A DNA stretch of 64,000 nucleotides from Hypericibacter adhaerens (GCF_008728835.1 NZ_CP042582.1:62001-126000); one strand, 5' to 3'. Positions 23,000 through 32,243 are shown, counted from the stretch's first letter. Notes: a model not told the origin generated them from the sequence alone. A program made the numbers and translations.

Positions 23000-24618
23000 G
23001 CGTCGACCCAGCGGCCCTTGAGGGCGAAGAGCCCGCGTGGCCGCTTCTGGATGAAGAGGATCACGGCGACCAGGATGATGATCTTGCCGAGCACCGCGCC
23101 GGCGAAGGGCTCGAGGAACTTGTTGGCGACGCCCAGCGTCAGCGCTCCCACGAGCGTGCCCCAGAGATTGCCGGCCCCGCCGAAGACGACGACCAGGAAG
23201 CTGTCGATGATGTAGTTCTGGCCGAGATTGGGGCTGACATTGTCGATCTGCGACAGGGCCACGCCGGCGATCCCGGCGATGCCGGAGCCCAGCCCGAAGG
23301 TCATGGCGTCCACGAAGCCCGAGCGGATGCCCATGGCATTCGCCATCGGCCGGTTCTGGGTCACGGCCCGCATATAGAGCCCGAAGGGGGTCTTGCGGAT
23401 CGCCAGCATCAGGAGCGCGAAGACCGAGATCGCGAAGATCACGATGACGGCGCGGTTCAGGGTGAGGGAGAGGCCGCCCACCAGCTCGATCGAGCCGCTC
23501 ATCCATTCGGGCGTGCCCACCTCCTTGTTGGAGGCGCCGAAGATCGTGCGCACGGCCTGCTGCAGGATCAGCGAGACGCCCCAGGTCGCGAGCAGGGTCT
23601 CGAGCGGCCGGCCATAGAGGAAGCGGATGACGCTGCGCTCGATCAGGATGCCGACCCCGCCGGCGACGAGAAAGGCCGCGGGCAGCGCCACGGCCAGCGA
23701 AAGCCCGAAGGCGTCGGGCGCATAGGCACGGAACAGGTCCTGCACGACATAGGTCGTGTAGGCGCCGAGCATGACCATCTCGCCATGCGCCATGTTGATG
23801 ACGCCCATCACGCCGAAGGTGATGGCAAGGCCGATGGCGGCGAGCAGCAGGACCGAGCCCAGCGAGATGCCGTACCAGACGTTCTGGATCACGTCCCAGA
23901 AGCGCAGGGCGCGCTCGATCTCCGCGGCCGCGGCCAGGGCCGCCTCCTGCGGCGTGCCCGTGGCGCTCGCCGCGAAGGCGGAGAGGAGGGCGGCCGTGTT
24001 CTGGTCGGCGCGCGCGGAGAGCGTCTCGATGGCGGCGATCTTGTCGGCCTCGGGCCGGTCGCTGCGCAGCGTGGCGGCCGCGACGGCGTCCTTCATGATG
24101 GCGGCGATGGCCGGATCGGGCTCCTTCGCCATCGCCCTCTCGAGGCCGGGCAGTGATGCCGGATCGCCGGATTTGAGCACCTCCAGGGCGGCCTGCCGGC
24201 GGACTTCCGGGGCGGGGCTGAAGAGCGTGAGCCCGCTCAGCACATTGGTGATGGCGCTGCGCAGCGCGTTGTTGACCTTGACCTTCTCGAGCTCGGCCTT
24301 CTGCGCCTCGCCGGCGCTTTCGCCCGTCAAAGGCAGGGTCAAGGCCATCACCGTGCCGGAGGGCTTGGCGATGAAGACCTTCTGGTCGGATTTGCGCGCA
24401 TAGAGATCGCCGTTGGCGAGCGCCTCGAGCACGGGCACCACGGCCGGGTCGCCGGTGGCGGCGAGCGCCGTCACGGCGGCTTCCCGGTCCTTGAAGCTGC
24501 CCGGCGCCAGGGCATCGACCAGCGCGTTCATGTCCTGCGCCCGGGCATTGGGCGCAAGCAGGCTCAGGCCGGCGCAGAGAAGGCAGAGCAGCGCGAGGAG
24601 AGACCGGAACCGTTGCAT
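22996..24618 (-). CDS. urtB: Urea ABC transporter permease UrtB
   Basis: 540 aa. Signal-like N-terminus (LLALLCLLCAGLSLLAPNAR) followed by a periplasmic helical domain of about 200 residues with repeated AVTALAATGDPAVVPVLEAL-like units (HEAT-like), then a LivH-type permease from about residue 240: LAITFGVMGVINMAHGEMVM, AFLVAGGVGILIERSVIRFL and TWGVSLILQQAVRTIFGAS. The long N-terminal domain is normal for proteobacterial UrtB and absent from ordinary LivH. Separated from urtA by 72 bp with a GC-rich hairpin. Confidence 0.92.
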   Translation of the reverse strand: MQRFRSLLALLCLLCAGLSLLAPNARAQDMNALVDALAPGSFKDREAAVTALAATGDPAVVPVLEALANGDLYARKSDQKVFIAKPSGTVMALTLPLTGESAGEAQKAELEKVKVNNALRSAITNVLSGLTLFSPAPEVRRQAALEVLKSGDPASLPGLERAMAKEPDPAIAAIMKDAVAAATLRSDRPEADKIAAIETLSARADQNTAALLSAFAASATGTPQEAALAAAAEIERALRFWDVIQNVWYGISLGSVLLLAAIGLAITFGVMGVINMAHGEMVMLGAYTTYVVQDLFRAYAPDAFGLSLAVALPAAFLVAGGVGILIERSVIRFLYGRPLETLLATWGVSLILQQAVRTIFGASNKEVGTPEWMSGSIELVGGLSLTLNRAVIVIFAISVFALLMLAIRKTPFGLYMRAVTQNRPMANAMGIRSGFVDAMTFGLGSGIAGIAGVALSQIDNVSPNLGQNYIIDSFLVVVFGGAGNLWGTLVGALTLGVANKFLEPFAGAVLGKIIILVAVILFIQKRPRGLFALKGRWVDA

Positions 24619-24654
24619 CGGAACCTCAGGGTCGATGTTCCGGGAAGGCGAGAC

Positions 24655-24680
24655 GGGGGCGGCCGAGGCCGGCCGCCCCC
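24655..24680 (-). promoter_or_regulatory. GC-rich hairpin between urtA and urtB
   Basis: GGGGGCGGCC (24655-24664) pairs perfectly with GGCCGCCCCC (24671-24680) over a 6-nt loop, 11 bp downstream of the urtA stop on the minus strand. No T-run follows, so it is more likely a stabilising or attenuating stem than a full terminator. It would raise UrtA over permease mRNA. Confidence 0.6.
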
Positions 24681-24690
24681 GAAGTCAGGC

Positions 24691-25986
24691 TCAGGCGGCC
24701 CCGCCGCACTTGCCGGTCTTCACGTTGAAGTTCCCGCAGGAGAGCGGCTTGCGCCAATCGGAGATCAAGTCCTTCGAGCCCGGCAGATAGTCCGACCACT
24801 CGTCGCCGGCGACGAGGCCCGGCGTCTGCCAGACCACGTCGAACTGGCCGTCCGCCTGGATCTCGCCGATGAAGACGGGCTTGGTGATGTGGTGGTTCGG
24901 CATCAAGGTCGAATAGCCGCCCGTAAGATTGGGCACCGATACGCCGATGAGGGCGTCGAGCACCGGATCGGTATCGGTCGTTCCCGCCTTGGTGACGGCC
25001 TCGATCCACATGTTGAAGCCGATGAAATGCGCCTCCATCGGGTCGTTGGTGACGCGCTTGTCGCTCTTGATGAAGGTGTGCCAGTCCTTGATGAAGGCGG
25101 CATTGATGGGTGTGTCGATCGACATGAAGTAGTTCCAGGCGGCGAGATGGCCCACCAGCGGCGCGGTATCGATGCCGGCCAGCTCCTCCTCGCCGACTGA
25201 GAAGGCGACCACGGGAATGTCCGTCGCCTTGATGCCCTGGTTCGCCAGCTCCTTGTAGAAGGGCACGTTGGCGTCGCCGTTGATGGTCGAGACCACGGCG
25301 GTTTTCTTGCCGGCCGAGCCGAACTTCTTGATGTCGGCGACGATCGACTGCCAGTCGGAATGGCCGAAGGGCGTGTAGTTGATCATGATGTCGTCGGCCG
25401 AGACGCCCTTGTCGTGCAGGTAGGTCTCGAGGATCTTGTTGGTCGTGCGCGGATAGACATAGTCCGTGCCCGCCAGGACCCAGCGCACCACGCCGTTGTC
25501 GGCGAGGTAGTCGACCGCGGGAATGGCCTGCTGGTTGGGGGCGGCGCCCGTATAGATCACGTTCTTCGAGCTTTCCTCGCCCTCGTACTGCACGGGATAG
25601 AACAGGAGCCCGTTCAGCTCCTCGAACACCGGCAGGACGGACTTGCGCGAGACCGAGGTCCAGCAACCGAAGACCGCCGCGCACTTGTCGGCCGAGATCA
25701 GCTGGCGCGCCTTCTCGGCGAAGAGCGGCCAGTTGGAGGCCGGGTCGACCACCACCGCCTCGAGCTTCTTGCCGAGGACGCCGCCCTTGGCGTTCTGCTG
25801 CTCGATCAGCATGAGCATGACGTCTTTGAGCGTCGTCTCGCTGATCGCCATCGTGCCGGAGAGAGAGTGAAGGATCCCGACCTTGATCGTCTCGCCGGCG
25901 GCGAAGACCGGCTTGGGCAGCATGCTCAGCCCCGCCATCGCGCCCAGCCCCACGCCCGCCTTCAGCAACCCTCGTCTGTTCAACAT
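24691..25986 (-). CDS. urtA: Urea ABC transporter substrate-binding protein UrtA
   Basis: 431 aa. The N-terminus MLNRRGLLKAGVGLGAMAGL has a twin-arginine-like motif and Ala-rich core to VFAA near residue 29. The mature protein is a Peripla_BP_6 binder with UrtA-specific stretches: GILHSLSGTMAISETTLKDV, AVFGCWTSVSRKSVLPVFEE, LFYPVQYEGEESSKNVIYTG, and NHHITKPVFIGEIQADGQFD near the end. It binds urea in the periplasm for UrtBCDE. No urease genes are in the window, so the metabolic end of the pathway lies elsewhere. First gene of the operon. Confidence 0.93.
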   Translation of the reverse strand: MLNRRGLLKAGVGLGAMAGLSMLPKPVFAAGETIKVGILHSLSGTMAISETTLKDVMLMLIEQQNAKGGVLGKKLEAVVVDPASNWPLFAEKARQLISADKCAAVFGCWTSVSRKSVLPVFEELNGLLFYPVQYEGEESSKNVIYTGAAPNQQAIPAVDYLADNGVVRWVLAGTDYVYPRTTNKILETYLHDKGVSADDIMINYTPFGHSDWQSIVADIKKFGSAGKKTAVVSTINGDANVPFYKELANQGIKATDIPVVAFSVGEEELAGIDTAPLVGHLAAWNYFMSIDTPINAAFIKDWHTFIKSDKRVTNDPMEAHFIGFNMWIEAVTKAGTTDTDPVLDALIGVSVPNLTGGYSTLMPNHHITKPVFIGEIQADGQFDVVWQTPGLVAGDEWSDYLPGSKDLISDWRKPLSCGNFNVKTGKCGGAA

Positions 25987-26204
25987 GCGCCATCCCCCTG
26001 CTTTTCTTAGTTGTGCTCATTGCACAACCCACCGGCACTGCAATCGTCATGCCAGTCCCGCGGAGGCGGCGTAAGGTCATGGAATCAGGAATGAGGTCTC
26101 AGCAGCACCGGTCCATTGGAGCGGTGCCCTGCTCAAGAATCTTGCGGTGACGGTTCCGGCTGCTTCGAAAATAGTCAGGCGGGCGGGCGGTCACGGATGC
26201 CTGT

Positions 26205-26249
26205 TCAAAGATCGTCCGTTCAAAGATCGCCCGCTCAAAGATTCTGGGG
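26205..26249 (+). repeat. Three tandem 15-bp units at the 3-prime end of the flavin reductase gene
   Basis: TCAAAGATCGTCCGT (26205-26219), TCAAAGATCGCCCGC (26220-26234) and TCAAAGATTCTGGGG (26235-26249). Each unit begins with TCA, the minus-strand TGA stop. The third unit is the real gene end (codons for PQNL and stop), the other two lie just downstream. It resembles the 3-prime duplication at the DUF72 gene. Confidence 0.8.
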
Positions 26250-26810
26250 CTTGAAATGCTTGCGGTAGCGCCGCGTGTTCTCGCCGGCGATCATGAAGAT
26301 GCCGTCGCCGCGATAATGGATCGTGCGCGGGAATTCCGGCGACCGCGCCACATGCGCCTTCACCACCTCCCAGACGAAGAGCGAGTATTTCCGGATCAGG
26401 CTCGCATCCACGAGCTTGCACTCGAAACTGGCATGGCACTCGGCGATGAGCGGCGCCTTGACCGCCTGGGCCGGGGCCGCGGTCAGGCCGAAATGGGCGA
26501 ACTTGTCGATCTCGCGGCCGCTGCTGTTGCCGATGCCGACGACCTTGGGCGCCAGATCGACGGTCGGGACGTTGATCACGCATTCGCGGGACCGACGGAT
26601 CATCTCGAAGCTGTGGTTCTCGGTCCAGATATAGCAGCCGACCAGCGAGGGCTCGAACTCCATGATCATGTGCCAGCCCATGGTCATGATGTTGGTGCGG
26701 CCCTTCCAGGCCGAGCTCACCAGCACGATCGACCCGGGCTCGAGGAAACGGCGCACGTCCGAGACGGGGAAATCGCGCTTGTCAGGGCGCTTTCGTGTCG
26801 AGGTCTTCAT
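26235..26810 (-). CDS. Flavin reductase family (FMN-binding split barrel) protein
   Basis: 191 aa from MKTSTRKRPDKRDFPVSDVR. The flavin reductase-like pattern is visible: PGSIVLVSSAWKGRTNIMTM near residue 25, SLVGCYIWTENHSFEMIRRS, ECVINVPTVDLAPKVVGIGN, then GLTAAPAQAVKAPLIAECHA. These proteins bind FMN and either reduce free flavin for a monooxygenase or act in stress-related redox chemistry. No monooxygenase is adjacent. Transcribed away from the MFS gene at 27096. The end of the gene is followed by 15-bp repeats. Confidence 0.85.
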   Translation of the reverse strand: MKTSTRKRPDKRDFPVSDVRRFLEPGSIVLVSSAWKGRTNIMTMGWHMIMEFEPSLVGCYIWTENHSFEMIRRSRECVINVPTVDLAPKVVGIGNSSGREIDKFAHFGLTAAPAQAVKAPLIAECHASFECKLVDASLIRKYSLFVWEVVKAHVARSPEFPRTIHYRGDGIFMIAGENTRRYRKHFKPQNL

Positions 26811-27095
26811 GTGACGCACTGTCCTGCCAAACGGCATCGGATGCCAGCACTCATCGCCATGACGCAGAAATGACAGCGGACGCTCGCGCATGGCGGCCAT
26901 GACGATTCTCGATTGGTATCGATGGAATCGGCATTTTTGCACGCGGACCGGTCCGCGGGATTGCCGCAGCCGGCTTCTTCTATCTTCGAGACGGCGCTTC
27001 TCCTGTGATAAGGAGACCGGCCTGCATGCCATGACCCGAGTGCGACCATGCCCGATTGCGGAACGCGACGCGTCGAAGCGTTGACCGACGGAACC

Positions 27096-28271
27096 ATGAA
27101 AACCGAGCAAGGTCCCTCCACCGCGCTCATCATCCTGTTCGCGATCGCGACCGGCGCCCTGGTCGCCAATCTCTACTATGCGCAGCCCCTGATCGCGTCC
27201 ATCGGCCCCGAGCTCCATATCAGCGCCGACCTGGCGGGCTCGGTCGTGAGCATCAGCCAGATCGGCTATGGCATCGGCCTGTTCTTCCTGGTCTCGCTCG
27301 CCGACCTGGTGGAGAACCGCCGGCTGGTGCTGGGGACCTTGACGCTCACCATCGTCGGATCGGTCGCGGCCGCGACCGCCACCAGCGCGCCCGTCTTCTT
27401 CGCCGCCTCTCTGCTGACGGGCCTCTGCTCCACCGGCGCCCAGGTCCTGCTGCCCTTCATCGCCCATCTGGCGCCCGAGGCGCGGCGCGGGCGCGTCGTC
27501 GGTAGCGTCATGGCCGGGGTGCTGACCGGCATCATGCTGGCGCGGCGCGCCTCGCTCTTCATCGCGGCGGCCTTCGGCTGGCGTGCCGTGTTCTGGGCCT
27601 CGGCCGGACTCATGCTGGCGATCGGCGTGATGCTGGCGCGCGTGATGCCCCGCGACAAGCCACGCGGCGGCATGCATTACGGCCAGATCCTGGCCTCGAT
27701 GCTCGCGCTGTTCCTGAGCGCGCCGGCTCTGCGCCGCCGTGCCGCCTACCAGGCGCTGATGTTCGCCGCCTTCAGCATGTTCTGGACGGCAGCGCCGCTG
27801 ATGCTCGCGGACCATTTCGGCCTCTCCCGCTACAGCATCGCGATCTTCGCGCTGGCCGCGGCCGGCGGCGCGCTCGCGGCACCTTTCGTGGGGCGCCTCG
27901 CCGATCGCGGCCTCACGCGGCTGCTGACCGCGGGTGCCATGATCACGCTGGGCGTCACCTTCTATGCGACGGACTGGGCGGTCGCCGCCTCCTCGATGGC
28001 GGCGCTCGTGATCCTGACCGTGCTGCTCGACGCCGCGGTCCAGACCAACCAGATCACCGGCCAGCGCATCATCTATGCGGTGCCGGTCGAGACGCGCGGG
28101 CGGATGAACGCCCTCTATATGACGCTGCTCTTCGCCGGCGGCGCCATCGGTTCGGTGCTGGGCACCATCACCTATGACGGCGGCGGATGGACGGCGACCG
28201 CCGCCGCCGGCGGGGTCATGGGGCTGCTCATGCTGCTGCTGTTCGGCGCGGAGCTGCGCGGCTGGATCTGA
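27096..28271 (+). CDS. MFS transporter (drug/metabolite exporter type)
   Basis: 391 aa, twelve predicted helices. The N-terminus ALIILFAIATGALVANLYYA is the typical opening of DHA1-type exporters; the A-motif-like loop is LADLVENRRLVLGTLTLTI and the second-half equivalent is GRLADRGLTRLLTAGAMITL. The central loop after helix 6 contains MPRDKPRGGMHYGQIL. A small-molecule efflux role is likely but the substrate is unknown. Start is the ATG at 27096 after an upstream out-of-family extension. Divergent from the flavin reductase gene, convergent with the AraC gene. Confidence 0.85.
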   Translation: MKTEQGPSTALIILFAIATGALVANLYYAQPLIASIGPELHISADLAGSVVSISQIGYGIGLFFLVSLADLVENRRLVLGTLTLTIVGSVAAATATSAPVFFAASLLTGLCSTGAQVLLPFIAHLAPEARRGRVVGSVMAGVLTGIMLARRASLFIAAAFGWRAVFWASAGLMLAIGVMLARVMPRDKPRGGMHYGQILASMLALFLSAPALRRRAAYQALMFAAFSMFWTAAPLMLADHFGLSRYSIAIFALAAAGGALAAPFVGRLADRGLTRLLTAGAMITLGVTFYATDWAVAASSMAALVILTVLLDAAVQTNQITGQRIIYAVPVETRGRMNALYMTLLFAGGAIGSVLGTITYDGGGWTATAAAGGVMGLLMLLLFGAELRGWI

Positions 28272-28314
28272 GGGGCCGCCGACCCGCCTCGCCTCGAGGC
28301 CCTGGCGGCAAGCG

Positions 28315-29313
28315 CTAGCGTGCGCCCAGCGTCAAGCGACCCGCGTCGCTCTCGCCTGCGGCTGATCCCGATGGATCGCCGTCGAAGCGCCTCACGGCAT
28401 CGGTTCGCGCCGCGCTGCGATAGCGCTTGGGCGCCTGGCCCATCGCGCGCTTGAAGGCGTTGCTGAAGGCGCTCTCGGAGCCGTAGCCGAGCGACCGGGC
28501 GAGGTTCGCAACCGGCATGCTGCCCTCGCGCAACTCGCGTTCCGCCAGCCGCATCCGCCAGTTCGTCAGATATTCCAGCGGGGCCAGGCCAGCGACCGTC
28601 TTGAAATAGTGGGCGAAGGCGGATCTCGACATGGCCGCCGCCCTCGCCAGCTCGTCGAGCCGCCATGGCCGGCCCGGCTCGCCATGCATCAGGCGGATGG
28701 CGGCGGAGAGCCGGCGATCGGTGACGGCCCGGAGCCATCCCGTCGGCAAAGGTCCCGATTTCTGGAAATAGACGCGCAGAATCTGCAGGAACATGAGCTG
28801 GGCGAGCTGCGTCGAGGCCAGGCTGGCGCCCGGCAGCTCCTCGGCCTGCTCGCGAACGAGTGCCGCGAGCAGCCATTGCAGCGAAGCGGCCCCGGGGGCA
28901 CCGGCACGGATATGGATCAAGGGTGGCAGGAGATCCGCCAGAAGCCCGCCATTGACAGGATCGAGCCGGACATGGCCGCCGATCTGGATGCAGTCCTCGC
29001 TGTCGCCCAGCTTGGCGGTCCTGACGGTGCCGCCGGCGAAGAGCGTCCAGGCGTCGATGGGCATCGCCGTCAGATCGCTGGCGAGGATGAAGCCGCGTTT
29101 GAAGGCGAGGAGGACGATATCCCCCGTTTCGAGGCGAAAGGGATCCTCGCCGTCGATATGCAGCCAGCATCGACCCTTCACCAAGGCGAACAGCTTGATT
29201 TCGTCGGGGGCGGGAAATCGGATCGCCCAGGTCCCGCCCGCCGTGAGGCCGCCTGCCATCACGGATTGGGCCTTCACGAGCCTGATGACATCCGAGAAGG
29301 GATCACCCGTCAT
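28315..29313 (-). CDS. AraC family regulator with N-terminal cupin sensor
   Basis: 332 aa from MTGDPFSDVIRLVKAQSVMA. The N-terminal half is a cupin_6-like ligand domain (IRFPAPDEIKLFALVKGRCW, LETGDIVLLAFKRGFILAS). The C-terminal HTH_18 domain (about 225-310) has WRLDELARAAAMSRSAFAHY in the first helix-turn-helix and VANLARSLGYGSESAFSNAF in the second, with FKRAMGQAPKRYR after it. This type (AraC/cupin_6) often controls a divergently transcribed oxidoreductase, here the SDR gene starting at 29421. The last 30 residues form a disordered tail. Confidence 0.88.
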   Translation of the reverse strand: MTGDPFSDVIRLVKAQSVMAGGLTAGGTWAIRFPAPDEIKLFALVKGRCWLHIDGEDPFRLETGDIVLLAFKRGFILASDLTAMPIDAWTLFAGGTVRTAKLGDSEDCIQIGGHVRLDPVNGGLLADLLPPLIHIRAGAPGAASLQWLLAALVREQAEELPGASLASTQLAQLMFLQILRVYFQKSGPLPTGWLRAVTDRRLSAAIRLMHGEPGRPWRLDELARAAAMSRSAFAHYFKTVAGLAPLEYLTNWRMRLAERELREGSMPVANLARSLGYGSESAFSNAFKRAMGQAPKRYRSAARTDAVRRFDGDPSGSAAGESDAGRLTLGAR

Positions 29314-29420
29314 TCTTGCAATATGGCGCAAGAAATTCGGACTTCCAAGCATTCAAAGTCCTGGGCGAGGCCCATAGATGAGGGGCTCGAGCGAACGAGC
29401 TAACCTCAGGAGATTCCGCC

Positions 29421-30413
29421 ATGCCCACCTCTCAAGCACCGATCGGCTCCGGTTTTAGCGCCGCCTCGACCGCCGCCGAGGTCATCCGCGGCCAGGATCT
29501 GCGCGGCAAGACAGCCATCGTCACCGGCGGCTATTCGGGCCTGGGCCTGGAAGCCGTGCGCGTGCTGCGGTCCGCGGGCGCCAGGGTCATCGTCCCGACG
29601 CGCGATCGCCGCCGGGCCTCGGCCGCGCTCGCCGATATCCCCGGCGTCGAGATCGAGACGATGGATCTGCTTGATCCGGCTTCGATCGACGCATTTGCCG
29701 TCCGGTTTCTGGCTGCCGGCCAGTCGCTGCATCTCCTGATCAATAGCGCCGGTATCATGGCCTGCCCGCTGACACGCGATGCGCGGGGCTACGAGGCACA
29801 GTTCGCGACCAATCATCTGGGCCATTTCCAATTGACCCGGCAGCTGTGGCCCGCCTTGCGGCAGGCGAAGGGCGCGCGCGTGGTGTCGGTCTCCTCCTGG
29901 GGCCATCATTTCTCGCCGGTCGTGTTCGAGGACCCCAATTTCGAACGGCGCGACTACGACCCCTGGCTGGCCTATGGCCAGTCGAAGACGGCGAACATTC
30001 TGTTTGCCGTGGCCCTGGATGCGCGTGGCAAGGACGAGGGCGTGCGCGCCTTCTCGCTTCATCCGGGCGGGATCGTCGGCACGGGTCTCGGCAAGTATCT
30101 GACGCCGGAGATGCTTCGCGCGATCGGCGTGATCGACGAGCAGGGGAATCCGATCGTCAACCCATCGATGAATCTGAAGACGGTCGAGCAGGGTGCCTCC
30201 ACCATTGTCTGGTGCGCGACCAGCCCGCGGCTCGAGGGGCGGGGCGGAGTCTATTGCGAGAACAACGATGTCGCGCCCCTGGGCGCGGAGAAGCCCGGCG
30301 GCTGGAAGGTCGGCGATTCGATGCGTGTCCCCGGCGTGATGCCTTACGCTGTCGATCCGGCCGGGGCCGAGCGGCTCTGGAGCTTGAGCGAAACACTGCT
30401 GGGCCGGGCATAG
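29421..30413 (+). CDS. SDR family NAD(P)-dependent oxidoreductase
   Basis: 330 aa classical-extended SDR. The cofactor motif TGGYSGLGLEAVRVL (about residue 35), LINSAGIMACPL with the NAG-like motif, and a catalytic YGQSK (Tyr-x-x-x-Lys, about residue 186) preceded by VVSVSSWGHH are all present. It resembles retinol dehydrogenase or WW-domain-oxidoreductase-like bacterial SDRs. Good Shine-Dalgarno (CAGGAG) upstream of ATG 29421. It is divergent from the AraC gene (107-bp shared promoter region), which is the probable regulator, and ends before a strong terminator. Confidence 0.9.
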   Translation: MPTSQAPIGSGFSAASTAAEVIRGQDLRGKTAIVTGGYSGLGLEAVRVLRSAGARVIVPTRDRRRASAALADIPGVEIETMDLLDPASIDAFAVRFLAAGQSLHLLINSAGIMACPLTRDARGYEAQFATNHLGHFQLTRQLWPALRQAKGARVVSVSSWGHHFSPVVFEDPNFERRDYDPWLAYGQSKTANILFAVALDARGKDEGVRAFSLHPGGIVGTGLGKYLTPEMLRAIGVIDEQGNPIVNPSMNLKTVEQGASTIVWCATSPRLEGRGGVYCENNDVAPLGAEKPGGWKVGDSMRVPGVMPYAVDPAGAERLWSLSETLLGRA

Positions 30414-30433
30414 GACGCGGCGCCGGCTTGATC

Positions 30434-30487
30434 CGGCCCGGCACCGGCGGCAGCGTGCGCCGCCGGTGCCGGGCCGTGACTTTTTCT
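30434..30487 (+). terminator. Strong intrinsic terminator after the SDR gene
   Basis: CGGCCCGGCACCGGCGGC (30434-30451) pairs perfectly over 18 bp with 30459-30476, loop AGCGTGC, followed by TGAC and TTTTTCTT. It is the clearest intrinsic terminator in the window and ends the SDR transcript before the thioesterase gene. Confidence 0.9.
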
Positions 30488-30557
30488 TGAAGTATCATGG
30501 GACTCTTCAAAGAATGGGCGCCCTGTCCGGCCAAACCTTAGCGTTGATCGATATCCC

Positions 30558-31004
30558 ATGACGCCACCCCGCCCTCCGGCCTTCGAAAAGAAGCTGAGCC
30601 TCGACAAGGAGGCGCTCGCGGCCTTCCTCGACAAGGCCTTCCCGCCCGCCGCGCGTCCCTCCTACGGGCAGATCGAATCCGTAGCACTCGATCATGTGCG
30701 CATGACGCTCGAGCCGCGGCCGGAGATGATCCGACCGGGCGACATCGTCGCCGGCCCCGCTCTCATGGGGCTCGCCGATGTCGCGGCTTACGCGGTCGTG
30801 CTGGCGCATCTGGGCCCGGTCGCAATGGCGGTGACCAACAGCCTCACCATCAATTTCCTGCGCCCCTGCCAGCTCGAAACCATCATGGCGGATGCGCGGC
30901 TGCTGCGGCTCGGCCGTCGTCTCGCCACGGTCGAGGTGCGGCTGTGGCAGGGCCGCGAGGATCGCCTGGTGGCGGTGGCGACGGTGGGCTACGCGCTACC
31001 CTGA
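30558..31004 (+). CDS. PaaI-family hotdog thioesterase
   Basis: 148 aa single hotdog domain. The stretch RPGDIVAGPALMGLADVAAY (about residues 58-77) corresponds to the helix and active-site region of PaaI-type thioesterases (Gly...Asp/Glu), and LGPVAMAVTNSLTINFLRPC is the following conserved strand pair. It probably hydrolyses a short or aromatic acyl-CoA. Monocistronic between a terminator and a convergent SDR gene. Confidence 0.85.
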   Translation: MTPPRPPAFEKKLSLDKEALAAFLDKAFPPAARPSYGQIESVALDHVRMTLEPRPEMIRPGDIVAGPALMGLADVAAYAVVLAHLGPVAMAVTNSLTINFLRPCQLETIMADARLLRLGRRLATVEVRLWQGREDRLVAVATVGYALP

Positions 31005-31023
31005 GAAGCGGGACGCGTTGCGG

Positions 31024-31827
31024 TCACACGGTAGGGATCGTGCCGCCGTCGATGACGTAGTCCGCACCATGGATCGAGGCCGCGCGATCCGAAGCCAGGA
31101 AAGCCACCAGCTCCGCGATCTCCTCCGGCCAGGCGGGCCGGCCGATGGGGATGCCGCCCAGCGCCTCCATGATGCCCTGCCGGGCGGTCTCCTCGTCCGT
31201 GCCGCCGCTTTGCGCGAGGCGCTTCACCATGCGATCGGCAGCGCTCGTCATGATCCAGCCCGGCGAGACGGTGTTCACGCGAACGCCTTTCGGGCCCAGC
31301 TCTTTCGACAGGGACTTGCTGTAGCTGGCGAGCGCCGCCTTGGCCGCGGCATAGGCCATGGTCGATTCATGCAGCGGCAGCCGGTGCTGGATCGAGGATA
31401 TATGCAGGACGACGCCAAAGCCCTGCAGGACCATCGCCGGCACGAGAAGCCGGTCGAGACGCACGGCGGCGAGCAGGTTCCGGTTCAGCTCCTGCTGCCA
31501 GAATTCCTCCGTGGCGGCCGCGAAGCCGCCGCCGGGCGTGCTTGAGCCGCCCAGGCAATGGACCAGGATGTCGACGCCGCCGAACGTCGACTCCACGGCC
31601 GCCGCCAGCCTTTCCACGCCGTCGAGGGTCGCGAGGTCCGCCTGCACGAAGAGATCGGTTCCGGCCCCGGATCGAGGCTCCGAGCGGGCGCTGGTGATCG
31701 TCTTGGCGCCGGCCGCGGCGAAGCGTTGCACGATCGCCGCTCCCGCGCCCTGCGTGCCGCCCGTCACCAGCACGCGCTTGCCGAGAAACTCGGTGGGATC
31801 GGTCTTGAAGCGCGGGACGACAGTCAC
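31024..31827 (-). CDS. SDR family oxidoreductase
   Basis: 267 aa classical SDR. TGGTQGAGAAIVQRFAAAGA is the cofactor motif, LVHCLGGSSTPGGGF replaces the usual NNAG, MAYAAAKAALASYSKSL contains the catalytic Tyr-x-x-x-Lys as YAAAK, and the C-terminus IHGADYVIDGGTIPTV is standard. Start is GTG at 31827 in a GTGA overlap with the SnoaL-like gene, so the two are translationally coupled. The pair is divergent from an HxlR regulator. Confidence 0.88.
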   Translation of the reverse strand: MTVVPRFKTDPTEFLGKRVLVTGGTQGAGAAIVQRFAAAGAKTITSARSEPRSGAGTDLFVQADLATLDGVERLAAAVESTFGGVDILVHCLGGSSTPGGGFAAATEEFWQQELNRNLLAAVRLDRLLVPAMVLQGFGVVLHISSIQHRLPLHESTMAYAAAKAALASYSKSLSKELGPKGVRVNTVSPGWIMTSAADRMVKRLAQSGGTDEETARQGIMEALGGIPIGRPAWPEEIAELVAFLASDRAASIHGADYVIDGGTIPTV

Positions 31828-32156
31828 GACTCGATCTCCAGCCGCGCGATCCGATCGCCCTCGAGCGTGAAGCGGAAGCGGAGCGTGATCGGGCTTCCGG
31901 GAAAGGTTCCCAATATCTGCGCGGTGACCTCGATCTCATCGCCGTTCCTGGCGGCGCGCTTGATCTCCGCCTTGTCGTTGTATCGGGCGCTCGTCTCCTC
32001 CATCCAGGCGCGGATGGCGGCCGGACCTTCGTGGCGGTGGCCTTCATCCTGCACGACGGCCGATTCTGAGAAGCCCGCCAGCCCGGTGCCGAAATCGCCG
32101 GCGTTCTTGCCGGCGAAGTAACGCGCGATCGGCGGCGGCAATGGGTCGCTTGTCAT
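31824..32156 (-). CDS. SnoaL-like (NTF2 fold) protein
   Basis: 110 aa starting at MTSDPLPPPIARYFAGKN. The sequence fits a SnoaL/NTF2-like small domain: IARYFAGKNAGDFGTGLAGF, RHEGPAAIRAWMEETSARYN, then alternating strands to LRFRFTLEGDRIARLEIES. Such proteins act as isomerases, hydrolases or ligand binders and often lie beside an SDR as here. First gene of a two-gene unit with the SDR at 31024, divergent from the HxlR gene 87 bp away, which probably regulates it. Confidence 0.85.
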   Translation of the reverse strand: MTSDPLPPPIARYFAGKNAGDFGTGLAGFSESAVVQDEGHRHEGPAAIRAWMEETSARYNDKAEIKRAARNGDEIEVTAQILGTFPGSPITLRFRFTLEGDRIARLEIES

Positions 32157-32243
32157 CGTCGTTTCCTGGTTCCGGGGGACGGGCGGCCTCGCCATCGGGC
32201 GGGTCGCTTGCTCGGGAAACCAAGCTGGGCGTAGGCTCCGGAA

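Noticed and set aside
26900-26926. Imperfect palindrome around GATTCTCGATTGGTATCGATGGAATC in the flavin reductase/MFS promoter region
   Set aside because: Several mismatches and no adjacent regulator; could be chance.
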